Source of the DNA: Siphonodentalium dalli
Lineage: Eukaryota > Mollusca > Scaphopoda > Gadilida > Siphonodentaliidae
Assembly: GCA_032622095.1 (NCBI GenBank)
Contig: CP136062.1
Coordinates: 133,815,282-133,879,281, forward strand
Length of the DNA: 64,000 bases
Reading direction: 5' to 3'
Part shown: in pieces, positions 48,301 to 60,180 of the stretch
How positions within the stretch are numbered: position 1 is the stretch's first letter
Layout: every line of letters starts with the position of its first letter
The notes under the pieces: model-generated
The model's database searches: none
The model's input: only the letters and a program-made list of their open reading frames with translations
Told to the model about the DNA's origin: nothing
Program-made: the position numbers and the translations under genes

Positions 48301-50090
48301 CAGCCACACATCGTATTCAACTATACAGGCGAGAGGTGCATCATCATAATCCTCCACATAAAACATGAACACAACGCTTTAAAATATACTCAAGTTATCG
48401 TATCATATCGCATATGTGTCTACGGACAAACAGACAAACCCGATGGTTGATCCAAAAATTGGTATTATGGGTGCCATACATGGTGTAGGTACATATAACG
48501 AGAGGCCGATCACGATCGGCAGATGTTTAACCCATCCCTTGGTGATAGTAAATTTCTAGGATCGAAATCATAATCTAGAATTTTGATGTGGAATTATAAG
48601 TATACTCTTATGTACTAAAGTAGTACACACAAATGTACATAATAACACAACTTATTTGAATTTATGGGTCAAATAAGAAAGGTTAATAGGAATTTATGAT
48701 CAAAAGAGAAGGGTTAATGTAACATCTATCACCACTATCATATTGTAAGCAGTTCTATTTATGTTGTTGTATCACTACAGGCTAGAGTAGAGCTCCATTG
48801 TTCTAGTTAAATAAATTCACCTGGCTCAGAAGTGGAGGTGCACCCTTAGACAAACAATAGTATCCATGCTCTGTGGAACCTTTGTTTATTCAATTGTCAG
48901 ATAAGATAAAATCTGACATATCATTTGGTCAGGTAATTAATTGTGGGTATTGTTCTCAAAGCAATAAGAATGTATAACTTTCACAAGAATTTGTGGTAGC
49001 GGTAGGAGGACGGATAAGGGTAGGGAAGAGGAGGGGATGGTATGGGAGGGTAATTATTATTTTTTTTTTTTAAGACTTTAATTTTTTTTTAATTGAATAA
49101 GAAGTTCAATCTAAATTTTTTTTAATTTTTCTAATTTTTTTTGTCGAAAAAGGGCCATAAATCCTTTAAAATAAATTGGATCAAGCCCATATTCGAACTC
49201 GATCTGTATTTCGGGCTGAGAAACCCATATACAAAATTTGGTTCCAATCGAATAGAAAATGTTTGAGTTATCGCATTATGCGTAAAATGTCTATGGACAA
49301 ATAGACAGACGACCGAACGACGAGTAGTCAATCCGGACATTGACACTATGTGTACCATACTATGGTATGGGTACAAATTAAATCGCATATGTCAACAAAA
49401 TTCACACTTATATATGGCCTACAGGTGTTTACTAACTTATAGAAATATCATGATAGAACAAAGTGGATCCCTGTATTTTTACATTCCTCATTCCATGAAT
49501 GCTATAGGTGGCTTTAAAATTGTTCGGTCAGTTCATTTACTGGGGCAATTCCATTTAATAATCACGACTAATTTGGGTAACCTTGGATCATTTTAAAGTT
49601 ATGTATACATTATATTCAGGTTCATTTTTGGTCAGTCTAATATTGTTATACATGTATAGGTACATCATACAAATCTATGAATTTACCTCAATGTTTAATA
49701 AAGTATATCTTTGGATAAAGTTGACTTATTGGTGTATTGTCTCAATTAGACAAAGAGCGCACAACATACATGGGCAGTAAGGTGGAAATAGCTGCCCTTC
49801 AGAAAATATTGACAGTCCTCCACCCTATTAGTGACAATGTGATGTTTGGCTGTTAATAATTTCTGTTGGGCTGCAAATAAACCTCGAAATTAATATGGGA
49901 ACTAAATTGTTGAAGTGACATGTGGGTGTGTTCCTATAAGGCACCTAAATATTTCAGTGCAAGTATTTTGAAAGAAAATAACATCACATGTGCGATTCGC
50001 TTCCTGTACAATCTATATACATTCTGGTCAAGTTAAAGTAATTGTTTCAGATTATGTTTATGCGGAAACAAGTATTCAATTTTGCCCAAA
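48301..50090. repeat. Intergenic region with two old dispersed-repeat fragments
   Basis: About 48395-48510 and 49140-49385 share the motif order TTATCGTATCAT / TTATCGCATTATG, CTACGGACAAACAGACAAAC / CTATGGACAAATAGACAGAC and GTGCCATAC / GTGTACCATAC, so they are copies of one repeat. 49050-49140 is rich in T runs. No gene was recognised elsewhere in the stretch. Confidence 0.5.
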
Positions 50091-50099
50091 CTTTTCTAT

Positions 50100-50640
50100 A
50101 ATAAATGTGGACTGGTGGCCCCATTTTCCAAAAAAATTGGGGAAAATTCAATAGCTCCTATCAAGATGTCATCCCGAAGATCCATATGAAGTTTGGTGAT
50201 GATCGGATAACGGATGTATATAGGGCATGCAGAAGGATTTAGTCATGCAAAGAGTAAATTTAAAATATTTTTATAACTCCGATCTAGAGGTCACTCGTGT
50301 GAAGTTTTGGATCAAGCGGATGAAAATGTTAGCTGTCGGATGTGACGAAGGATTGAGTTCCCATCTAGAGGTGATTCTAAACATGCCTGTAAATTCTTAA
50401 AACATTTCTCCAATAAATGGGCTGCAAGGTGTGCTAATGAATTTGAATGTGAAATTCAAAAAGTCTGCTGGCAGCCATGTTTATCCATTTTTGAAAAAAA
50501 AAGGATGGCTCCCATTTAGAGGTCACCCCGATGATCCACATGAAGTTTGGTGATGATCGGATAAGGGATGTGGCCTGTATGGTGTGCTGAAGGAACTTGA
50601 AGGTAATAGCTCAAACTTGACTGTAAAGTCGAGCTAAAAA
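50100..50640. repeat. Old, inverted member of the ~160-bp unit array family
   Basis: Minus-strand text contains TTTGCATGACTAAATCCTTC and a GGCTGCCAGCAGACTTTTT stretch. It ends AGTCAAGTTTGAGCTATTAC near 50600-50625, the left end of the family. Units are strongly diverged. Confidence 0.6.
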
Positions 50641-51048
50641 AGGTTTTACAAGCAGTGGTACTAGGTTGTTTGATACTTGTCAAAGATGATATTGAGAACT
50701 ACTGGACAATGGATATAAAATCTTGATCTGATTCCTAAAATCCTTTTAATTATCAATAAAATAATATATCATTGCAAATAACATGATTATCTGCAGTCAA
50801 CTTAAAGTGAAGATGCAATCCAGTCATTCACATTATAAGGGTGCAGAAGACAGGTATACTCTCAGCTGTATGCATGATTATTTAATTTCAGTCAAAAATA
50901 CAACCCTGCACTTTTAGGCAAGAGACATATAGTGAAATTGCCTGCACTATTATTAATTTCAGCCGAAAATACAGACCTGCACTATAATTCGGCCTGCACT
51001 ATTATTCGGCAGGTGAGAGTACCGAGAAGATTCTTTTGACAAGAGCAA

Positions 51049-51653
51049 GCCTGGAAATAGTGTGCCTGTCATTTGTAGAATGAGGTCCCCAGAGGGTGAA
51101 TGAGTGATGCTATCCCGCAGTGGGCTAGCATCACTAAATTCACCCTCTGAGGACCTCATTCTGCTGAGGCCTCAACTGCTATGGGAAACCTAGGATCAGA
51201 TTGAAGTTCCTCAGTTGAAATTGATGTTCACTCATTTATAGTCACCTCAATTATGCAGAAGGGAAAAAGTAACTAAAAACAATTTGAGACTATAGATACT
51301 TCCCAGAAGATGAGGCCTAAGCAGAATGATGCCCCCCAGAGGGTGAATTTGGTGATGCTAACCTGCTATGCGAGATAGTGTCACTAAATTCACTCTCTGG
51401 GGACCTCATTCTGCAAATGACAGACACACTATTTGCAGGCTTGGACAAGAGTTGGAGCTTAATACCACCAAGGAAGTGAAACCAACTGCTAAAATGCTTT
51501 CACCTTGTGTACTGAAAAAAATCCCAAGATGCAAGCCTGTAAATAGTGTGTCTGTCATTTTAAGAATAAGGTCCCAAAAGGGTGAATTTAGTGATGCTGT
51601 CCTGCACAGTGGGCTAGCATCACCAAATTCACCATCTGGGGACCTCATTATGC
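51049..51653. mobile_element. Cluster of double-palindrome MITEs
   Basis: One full element spans about 51049-51447: outer arms AAGCCTGGAAATAGTGTG and its complement CACACTATTTGCAGGCTT enclose two hairpins made of GAATGAGGTCCCCAGAGGG and its complement, separated by ~140 bp of unique sequence. A second, single-hairpin copy follows at 51534-51653. Recurring peptide-like frames across them are a by-product of the palindromes. Confidence 0.78.
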
Positions 51654-51659
51654 TTGGTT

Positions 51660-52820
51660 TCTACATGAACGATAGTAGTGAACCAGAAATGGAACCCACA
51701 TGAGTGAACCATAGCAGAGAACCAAAACTAATCCTCACTCAGTGAATCACATTAGTGAATCATACACACAACCCCTTGACCCTAAAGGTTTCAACCAATC
51801 AAATGGAAGGATGCCGCACCAGGGACTATATAAACAGTCAGCAAGCTACATTTCTCACAGAGGGGTTAAGGGGAGTTACCATTCGGTGCTTCCGATAATC
51901 CCGGGGCTGCCACCCCAAACCACCCACTCTAATTTCTCACACCCACAGGTACTGAAGAAGGATAATAAAAATCCGAAATGAGTTGACCATTTATAGCAAA
52001 GGATTATTTGTTGATGGTCATCTTCCCTGGTGATTAACCTCTCACCTCTCCTAATAAAAGAACAGTATAGCAGAGTTCTCGCTGCCACTTACCAATGGCA
52101 AAAATAATTCACATTTGGCAAAAACAAATTTCATTTGGCAAAAGTATTGGCAAGTCACTTTTTAATTCCTCAAGAAAGTTGAAAAATATTGGTTAATCAA
52201 TACCATTCATTTCAAGAAATTCTTACAAATAATTATATTAGTTGTGTTTTATAATGATTAGGAAAAGTTAACACCTATACTAAGATGCAGTTAATCTGAT
52301 AGCATTAGTATGAATGGGTGGAGGGATTACCCATATTTAGTGTGGCGGTGTTTAGATAGCTAATCCTCTTGTGATGTGCCCTTCTGACGAAGAAACTCTT
52401 CTACCATGTTATTGTGCGGTGATTGGTTTATTATTGTATGACAAACCACAATAGAGATGCGAATACAATTATTAACTAACTGCTTACCTATCGATATCAA
52501 AAGTCATCCAAACTGCGAGTGTCAAAACATAAGGTTTTAGAAAATGATACTATCAGGGATTGCATGTGGTAAATGCCAACAAAATTTGGCAAAAACTATT
52601 TCATTTGGAAAATTATTTGGCAAAAATAAATTTCGGACCCTGCAGTTTAGTCATATACAGACATCATATGCTCTGAAAGATTTGCTGAGATAACCTCAAG
52701 AAGTTTCCACAGGTTGCGCAGATTCCATAGGACAGATACGTCAAGATGGTTTCTCGTTAAATTTTCATTTTTTGCCCTTGAGAGTTCAGATTACTTCTGC
52801 ATGGAGATTTTATTAACTAT
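51660..52820. other. Intergenic stretch, nothing recognised
   Basis: Repeats of TTGGCAAAAA occur at about 52095-52150 and 52570-52630 (TTTCATTTGG, AATTTCGGACC). A short GTGAACCA / AGTGAATCA series lies at 51670-51770. No gene features. Confidence 0.4.
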
Positions 52821-52827
52821 TTTCATC

Positions 52828-54208
52828 TTATATCTTAGTCCAAGTCTTCTCGTACTAAAACTAACTAAGATTTTGGGATGGAGAGATGCTAGTGTTTAGT
52901 CCGAGATCGCGCGCATAGCCTTCTTATGACACGAGTTAAGCGTTAATGACCCGCTCAAATAAAACCACAATTATATGAAATAAAATATCACAATTGCGAC
53001 AATAAAAGATATTTTCCGCAGAAGACATGCTATTTGATCTGAACCCCACATCAGTTGTGAATTGAAAGCGGTAATTTAATGCGAAAAGAGACATTTACCG
53101 CAATGTTTACAAATTTTTAAAAGTATGCGAACTCAGTTGACCTCGCGAACTGTGTTCGGCATTTTCCGTTGAAAATATTCCGTAGATTTTCGACTGACAA
53201 CGCAAATTACGATGAATTCTCCATTGTAATCGTAATTATGTGTGTCAATAAATAAAAAATAAATAGATTAATTAAACATTGAAGATATAAATGTAATACA
53301 TTAAATTACGGGGAATTACAACCCTCTCAAAGTTTAAAACAGTGTAAACACAACGAGCATTAGAATAAATAATATGGTGCTACATTTCCCACATTTGGTG
53401 GACTTCAGCGAAATTAAGATATATACTAAGCGAACAGAGCAATATACTGCTCTTGTTAAGCACACAAAAAATCAAACAAAATTTGTATAAATTTTTAACC
53501 TTAAGTTTGAAAAGTCCCACTAAAACTGAAGAACTATATTTCGAAACTGTGTGATTCGGTTCTCCGATTATTTTATCAACACAAAAGTCAAAATGCACAT
53601 GGATGAAAATCACACGCATGGCAAGTCAGACACAAGAGTTCTAATTTGCTCCAATTTTGACAAGTTACTTGCGAAAATTGTCAACAAAACTACCGTTCTG
53701 ATCCTCCATTATGTCATTAAGTTTTTAGTGCGGGAATTGTTCTCAAAGCACATAGGAAACTGGACTTTGGGGCTACCGTTTTTCGACATTTTGTTCGGAA
53801 AACCCCGCGCTATATATAGAAACGGAAACTAGAATATCCAGAACAAACTCCGGATTATGCCGAAGTTATTCGGACCAGTTCGGCTTTCAGTTAAAACGTA
53901 AACAAACAGAGAAAAAAAGCGATGTTTGTGGCAATCAACCGGTATATTCTATGTGTAATTTAACATTAAAGTTAGATTATTAAACACCATTCTGACCATA
54001 AGATGTCACTCTTTCCGACGTATATAGCATCATGTATTGCTTTGTTAGGTAAATTGAGTAAAATACACCACAGATTCTCGCCACAGATCCTGGGCGTAAC
54101 TCGTGTCATAAGAAGGCTATGCGCGCGATCTCGGACTAAACACTAGCATCTCTCCATCCCAAAATCTTAGCTAGTTTTAGTACGAGAAGACTTGGACTAC
54201 TTATATCT
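52828..54208. mobile_element. 1365-bp DNA transposon, 8-bp duplication
   Basis: The body 52836-54200 has ~110-bp inverted repeats starting TAGTCCAAGTCTTCTCGTAC and continuing AGGATTTTGGGATGG-type and CCGAGATCGCGCGCATAGCC blocks (right arm about 54087-54200). TTATATCT flanks it exactly on both sides (52828-52835, 54201-54208). No transposase frame; the interior is shared with 16435-16905. Duplication length suggests hAT or P-type mobilisation, undecided. Confidence 0.9.
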
Positions 54209-55290
54209 ATGCTTTTGGAGTGCCATTTTTCAATTGGACATTATATATGTATACCTACTTTTGGCATTAACATTGTAGGCTACTCTAAATTGCCTCTAAT
54301 AATCAGGTGCCATTAATAATCCAACACCGCTAAATTCGCTCAAGTTACATTGTGAACAAAAATGCTCAGCCAAATTTAAAATATACAAAAACATAAAGGT
54401 CTTTATAAAAAAAAAGGATGGATAAAGAAAGCAGAAAGCTAGAAAATCTCTCAAAAATTGTGTTTTTCATGCCATCTGCAGATGAATCTTGAAAATCCGA
54501 ACAATTTTGCCTTGAGCTAAAATTCTGTCTACATTATTCTTTGTCAAGGGTAATTTGGAATGTCATGCATTTAAAGTTGCCTTTTTTGTTTGACGAAAAT
54601 ATTTCCAGTAATAAAGCAAGAAGTTATTTCTCTGAAGAAATAAAGAATGGTGAAAGATTTTCACCTACACATGTAATAAAAGTCATGTTTCTGTCTGTCT
54701 GAAAATGATTTTTTTAGATTGTCAATTAATTGGATAAATTAACATTATTTGACTGCATTTTCCAAAGACGTTTCAGTAATTTCCTTGAAAACCTTACCTG
54801 GACTTAAAAACATGAATCAAAGAATTAGTTTCCATTTTCATAATGGATATCTTTGGTATAAGCTAACTATTTTGTAAGGGGAGGGGGCAAGAATGACCTA
54901 ACAGAAGACTGTAAAAGACTTAGGCATAATTTTACAATTCTCAAATATATCAGCAGTCACTGATGTAGGCAATTAAAATGAAATTTGTATATTCAACAGG
55001 CTAAATGTCACGCAGGCTAAAAAAAATATCAAGTGTGTAAGTTTAGATGAATATGTAGATTGTTCAATGAATGACTGCTTGCCAGGTCCTGTTACAGGTT
55101 ATGCTATAAATTAAGATATATGTCCCATTTTTTTTTTTATAATTTCTATCAACGAAAATAATAATTCTTAGTCAACATCCTACCGGGTATATAAAATTAT
55201 CTATTGTTTGGCCATTATACATTTCTTGTCCATAAAGAGCATATTTCGATTAATGATGTATAACTAAGAATAAATATATGGCATTCGGCA
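54209..55290. other. Intergenic stretch, nothing recognised
   Basis: AT-rich, without delimited repeats or convincing coding frames. Confidence 0.35.
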
Positions 55291-55297
55291 TGTATTT

Positions 55298-56160
55298 AAG
55301 AAATAACTCTTATTTCGATTAGGTCATGCAGTTATAAACGAAAAGTTTAAATACAAAAATTCTATAACGTGCGAATATATAAATTTGTCTTCAAACTTTT
55401 TGGTTATGACTCATAACCTTAATTGAAACAAGAGTTATTTCTTATAATCCGTATTTCGCAAGAGAACCACCATAAGTAGAAGGTAGAAGGAAAATGAGCG
55501 AAGAACTCAGATTATTTCTGAAGAAAAAGACACAAAAAGTTGAAACTAACAGGCTGTGACTCAGACCTCCAATTATCGATTGATCACTTAGTAATGCTCT
55601 AAGTAATCGACTCTTTAACCACAGCAGAATTATGGGTAACTTTTCAGGATTTAGTCGGAAATATGGCTTGTTGCCATTCACCGGAAAGCTCTCCATAATT
55701 CTCCTGTAGTTAAAGAGTTGATTACTTAGGGCATTACTGATAATTTTTTATTTGCTAGTGGCAAGTTATCATGCAATGGCACGCTGTGCACATGTGTTCC
55801 TGATATATTTTGGATGTGACACTGAGTTGTTAGTTTCAATTTCATTTCTTTGGAAATGTTAGCACGAGCCTTGTTGATTTCTCTAGGTACTTTTGCACTG
55901 AGGGTTAGCTTTACGGTTATTGGCAGGGCAGTCCCACCAGAAGGAATTGTGATGCAACATTGAAATTCCCTTTTAAATCGTAGAAAGTATTGAATAGTTT
56001 TCATGTACATTTTTAGGCACGCAGTACATACGCGTGGTCATATCACTCGATGTTTGCTGTCATTTCTATTGTGAATAGTTATCAAGAAATATAGGTTATC
56101 GAGAAATAATCTTAATGACTAAATGTGTGACAATCAAATGTTTTATATATTCTGTGGATT
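55298..56160. mobile_element. Partial inverted copy of the hAT-like element interior
   Basis: 55298-55444 is a palindrome: TAAGAAATAACTCTTATTTCG pairs with GAAACAAGAGTTATTTCTTA. 55740-56160 matches the complement of about 12330-12640: GACCACGCGTATGTACTGCG, GAAAACTATTCAATACTTTC and CGATAACCTATATTTCTTG. The hAT termini with TAGGGCCCTGC were not found. The CAGTAAT fold-back MITE at 55586 is inserted in it. Confidence 0.7.
55586..55740. mobile_element. Shortened CAGTAAT-family fold-back MITE
   Basis: The left arm AGTAATGCTCTAAGTAATCG through TCACCGGAAAGCTCTC is followed by a short right arm CATAATTCTCCTGTAGTTAA and GGGCATTACT. About 50 bp of the inner part is deleted relative to 45504-45690. Confidence 0.75.
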
Positions 56161-56430
56161 AACAGATGATTAGTAAATTATTGTAGAATACCAGAATTTG
56201 ACCACAAAGAAACTGGTTGTAGGACAACGTGAGTCCTATAATCAGTCTCTGTAGTCAAATTTGACCGTTCACGCCGAAGCATCATGTATTTATTGATTTT
56301 AATTAGACTACCAATAATTTTTGTTGGAATTATACCTACCGACATTTGGTTTCAGAAACCCACTATACTCGTCCAGTTTTTGTGGTATTGTAACATAACG
56401 AGAGAGAGAAGTGCAGGAGTTGCACCGAAA

Positions 56431-56547
56431 GTTGGCAGCACCCGGAATCCCAAGCCGGTCACCCATCCAAGTGCTAACCGGGCTCGACGTTGCTTAACTT
56501 TGGTGATCACACAAAGCGTCTAACGACCGTGACCAAGAGATCTAGAC
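56431..56547 (-). rRNA. 5S rRNA-like segment (pseudogene) inside the LTR
   Basis: The minus strand from about 56508 reads GATCACCAAAGTTAAGCAAC, then GTCGAGCCCGGTTAGCACTT, GGATGGGTGACCGGCTTGGG and ATTCCGGGTGCTGCC. These match the 3' two thirds of metazoan 5S rRNA, including box A (AGTTAAGCAACG) and box C (ACTTGGATGGGTGACC). The first ~40 nt are not 5S-like except for GTCTA at the start. Length (117 nt) is close to 120. No T-run terminator follows. Function as rRNA is unlikely; the internal RNA polymerase III promoter could still work. Confidence 0.8.
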
Positions 56548-56803
56548 CCCTCGAGCAGAGAAGTCATCGGCCTTCTATATTTACAACGCGACCGTTTCAC
56601 TTTTTTACATGATGATACAAGCTTTCCAACGATGTGATGCACGATGGAAAATGATACAACGTGCAAATGCGTTCCCTTAGTTCATAAAGGTGTGAATAAT
56701 TTAAGAGGTGAAAAAGTTAATTAAATTTACTATAAGTTTTGGAACTTGACAGCTTCGCGAGTTTTCATTGGTCAATTAGCTGTCACGCTCCCGTCAAGTC
56801 CGC

Positions 56804-56917
56804 TATAAAATGGATGCTCTCCTGAGCATCAGGGTCTTTAGTCTCTAGTCAATAGTCAGTTTTCGATCACTAATTGAAACTTCCTAAATATTAATCACTC
56901 CTTACTTTAACTAAGGG
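56804..56917 (+). promoter_or_regulatory. TATA promoter, initiator and splice donor of the LTR
   Basis: CTATAAAATGG with the TATA at 56804-56810; the expected start is near 56831 at GCATCAGGGTC. An exon of about 86 nt would end at 56916 before GTAAGTGAAG. Inverted CCAAT is 37 bp upstream of the TATA box. All elements face the plus strand. Confidence 0.5.
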
Positions 56918-57210
56918 TAAGTGAAGCATGGGTATTGTAGGCAAATTATACTAATTGGTAGCAGTTGCATTGGAGACCAGTCCCCGATATTCATGCTAAT
57001 AGTATTGTTTGACTCAATGTGATTTGATGACTTCTGTGATTGTGTGATTAAATAAATGATGAGAAACTGAAAGTGATATTTTATGGTTTAATTGCCAATT
57101 TATCTGGAAAGAGCTATGTGCCGCCTCCGCATCTTTGGTGAGCCCCATGACCCATAGTAAGACTGTTCAGACTCGTCCGGGACCACTCAGCCACCATCCT
57201 GTTACAGTAT

Positions 57211-58060
57211 AATTTTCCACCATAAAGCTTGTCTCTTCCAACTCTTAACGTAAACAAAAGTACTTCACTAATAAAGCACAACAACTTTCCTCTGTCTCTT
57301 CACTAAGTTTTTGGAACCACAAAATGACGTCAACATTTCCATGGGAACACAGACTACTGTCCAATCAGGACGAGCCTTGTAAGCAGTTTTAGGCGAGCTT
57401 ACTAAATTTTAATAAATAATATAAATGTTGCTTTTATCAAAGGTCTGGAATCCAGTCTCTTTAAAAAGCCGATGGTAATCTCATCAGATTATCACCTCTA
57501 CAATTCCTATTAAAATCCAATTTCTCTATTAATGGTATCCCATGTAACCATTGTTCATGTCAGCTACTATCGCCATTTCATTGGTTGTGACGTAATAGAA
57601 CATTGTCAGGCGGAATCGAGTCTCTTTAAAAAGCAGATTACAATTACAAACAAAGCTTCATGATTAGCTATATTTAAATTGAATGCAATAACGATTAAAC
57701 ATTGCAATCTGGGAGACATTATTTTTTAGTTTTGATCAGTCAACGATATATATTACTTTATATTATTTGTTCACATCCTGATGTTTTTATAACTACTACC
57801 AAATACTATGGTTCTCATAAACATTTACCACAGCAGGTATGCACTCCATATATGGAAACAATTTATTACGTTGTCTTTGGAAAGGCCCATCGACCTAGAA
57901 ATATGATCTGCACAGGATTTCTAGTGATAAAATCTGACAAGATTAACGTCTGATTTTTAAAGATACTGTCTGGAATCTTGAACACATCTTCAATTGGTCA
58001 TGTGACATCCAGTCTGAGAGCACTGAGGAAGTGCAATGATTGCCAGCGGATTGAGGTTTG
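57211..58060. other. 3' flank of the minus-strand gene
   Basis: A minus-strand AATAAA (plus TTTATT at 57862-57867) lies about 200 bp after the stop codon at 58068 and may be its polyadenylation signal. GAATC.AGTCTCTTTAAAAAGC occurs twice (about 57449 and 57613). Nothing else was recognised. Confidence 0.4.
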
Positions 58061-58067
58061 ATGTATC

Positions 58068-58209
58068 TCAAACGTCAGTTGAAGGTCGATCACAGTTAGG
58101 TTTGCCTGATTTACTGTCATCTCCACTGGCAGTATCCTCCTTAATTTTATCAATAGTTGACAGTACCTGTGACAGAAGTCGCAGATTTTCAACACCGGAC
58201 AACAGTTGC
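58068..58209 (-). CDS. Last coding exon of an unrecognised minus-strand gene
   Basis: On the minus strand the acceptor TATTTTCAG precedes GCAACTG. The split codon with the upstream exon gives Arg, then QLLSGVENLRLLSQVLSTID, KIKEDTASGDDSKSGKP, NCDRPSTDV and a TGA at 58068-58070. The first half has leucines spaced for a helix or coiled coil; the tail is polar and probably disordered. The frame is continuous with 63140-63276, and both splice sites are good, which is the reason for calling it. Protein family not recognised. Confidence 0.7.
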
Positions 58210-58527
58210 CTGAAAATACACAGAGACTTGGTTCAGTAAAGGGCCAATAAAGGTAAAAAGAAAAGGTACAAGGAATAACATACATTGTCAGCCGAAGCAA
58301 CCAGCATCTCAAGTTAAATGGTGGGCCTGTCAAATATATTCTTAGTTCCACAGAGTTCCATATAATTTTGAAGACGTGAGGTTAAATTGCACACTTATTA
58401 TATACAAAAGGTGATTCCATTCTATCTGGTAAAGTTGATTTTATCTCTAAATGAATTGTTGGACATAACTTATAACAATTTTACAACAAGTATTGTCATC
58501 TACTATTATGTGTGATCCCCATTATGC

Positions 58528-58869
58528 AAAAATATTATTTTTAAAAGTATAATACATTTTTCCGTAAAGAAAGCCTGAACACTGAACTATATGGATATAT
58601 GTCCTGCTTTTGTAAACCATAGTAGGAAAGGGGTTAACTTTTTGGTCGCCTACGAACGCTCATTGGCTTGCTCGGAATCAGTCACGCATGCGCAGTCCCA
58701 ATATAACTCACTGTACAGATTGAATTCGTCAGTTTATTTTCAACTCAATCAGAAGATTGGCGAGTTGCGGGGTTGGGAATGGCACCACCATGGGAGGGCC
58801 CTATGATAGTTCAGTGTTCAGGCTTTCTTTAAGGAAAAATGTATTATACTTTTAAAAATAATATTTTTC
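58528..58869. mobile_element. Fold-back element A with TTTTTCCG ends
   Basis: The arms run from AAAAATATTATTTTTAAAAG inward through ATACATTTTTCCGTAAAGAA, AGCCTGAACACTGAACTAT and pair with the complement at 58806-58869. The centre holds a GGACTGCGCATGCGTGACTG-containing stretch (read on the minus strand), shared with the right end of the neighbour element at 61440-61577. No coding evidence. Confidence 0.7.
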
Positions 58870-60180
58870 CGCCAAAGGAAGCCTTCACACTGAACTATAT
58901 GGATTAGAATGCAAGCCCAGGAGGAGGCACGAGCAATAAAGTTAATAGCCAAATTTTGAGTAAAGGTACTCTTCTAAAACAGATTGTACCATATATGAAC
59001 TCTTTAATGAATCTGTTAGGATTATTTACGTGAAATAACTCATATAGTTAGAGTGCTATATTGCTCAAATGTGTACTGTCCCCCTTGTTTTGAAACAAAC
59101 ATCCCATGAGGTGCCATCCAATTCATAGTTGCGAGCGAACCGAGCAAGTATAACGGAAGAAGAAACTCTTCGTTCTTCTCTGTGTCGTCTTCATCATCTG
59201 TCGGTTCTAAGGTCCCACCCGTCAAGGTCCCATGATGCAGGATCATGAAGGAAGGAGACTAACTCACTCTCCGCCTTAGCGACAGAACGACCTGCACAGG
59301 AGGAGGCCCACTCCGAAGATGGCGAGACAACCAACATTAAGAGTTAACTAACTGATGTTCGCCAAAGAAAAAGGCAGAGAACCTGATGCCAAATTTGTGG
59401 CACAGGGATCGAGTTGAGAACCCAATAGGCCAAACGGGTTGTACAACGATAATGGAGACAAGCCATCGGAACAGAGTGCTCCCCCCACCACCGCATCTTG
59501 CAAGGTGGTCATGCCCCCTATCGTTCTTCTTAGAACAGCTTCCTTGTTTTTCTTTTACTGATCACATATCTCTGAGGTACCTATGCATCACAAGATATCA
59601 GACAGAAACCCTGTGATACAAATCTTACGCGTATATAAATATATAAAATGATATAAAATATATATCAAAGTGATATATAAGTCAGCAATGAGATCATGTC
59701 AGACGGCCCTACCAAAGCTGCGTCCACGTTCCCAGTGGAATACCCACCGCGATCTGAATTTAAGAAATTAAGGTGCGCAGACCGTGTCGATATACGAAAT
59801 AGTCAAATAGTTGTCTCTTCGACAACTGAAATCAGTTCAAATGATGTACAATGTAATCAGATGATAAACACGGGTAAATTGTCACCATACGGAATATTCA
59901 GTTCTGAGCCTCTGCCCAGAACATCATGTCACTTTCCCCCCCAAACATGCAGCAGAACGACCTAGGTGTGTGATAGGTAGGTTAGTGTGAGGCATGCAGC
60001 AAACTAGAGGAAGACCCTCTCTAAAATGGCTCGCTGATGAAGGAAACAAATGAAATTATCATCCTCCTAGTAAAGGACACACATCCCTTTATAATGTTAC
60101 TTATTGAATTTTAAGAGCCATGATAGAGAGGAGCTCCCCTGACCTAAGTGGTCCTGTTGAAGGCATGTTTAAGGAAAATA

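Larger units (their letters stand above)
56385..57210 (+). mobile_element. Probable solo LTR of a retrotransposon, 4-bp duplication
   Basis: 56389-57206 (818 bp) starts TGTAACATAACG and ends CATCCTGTTACA, a 7-bp terminal inverted repeat of TG...CA type. GTAT flanks both sides (56385-56388, 57207-57210). Inside is an ordered plus-strand promoter set: inverted CCAAT (ATTGG, 56767), TATAAAA (56804-56810), an initiator-like TCAGGG at 56829, a strong splice donor AAGG|GTAAGTG at 56916/56917, and AATAAA at 57051. No gag or pol flanks it, so recombination to a solo LTR is the simplest reading. An antisense 5S rRNA-like segment lies in its first part. Confidence 0.72.

Noticed and set aside
51406-51648. 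Recurring peptide pattern (SP.GEF.DASP and NSPSGDLI) in frames at 33486, 50959, 51368 and 51406
   Set aside because: These are translations of the GAGGTCCCCAGAGGG palindrome in both directions; a palindrome naturally repeats such frames.
53380-53619. 79-residue minus-strand frame inside the 52836-54200 element
   Set aside because: Homologous DNA at 16570-16900 does not keep the frame intact.
57120-57145. TTTGGTGAGCCCCATGACCC as a primer-binding site of a retrotransposon
   Set aside because: It lies inside the TG...CA unit delimited by GTAT duplications and no gag or pol frame follows; kept only as a resemblance.
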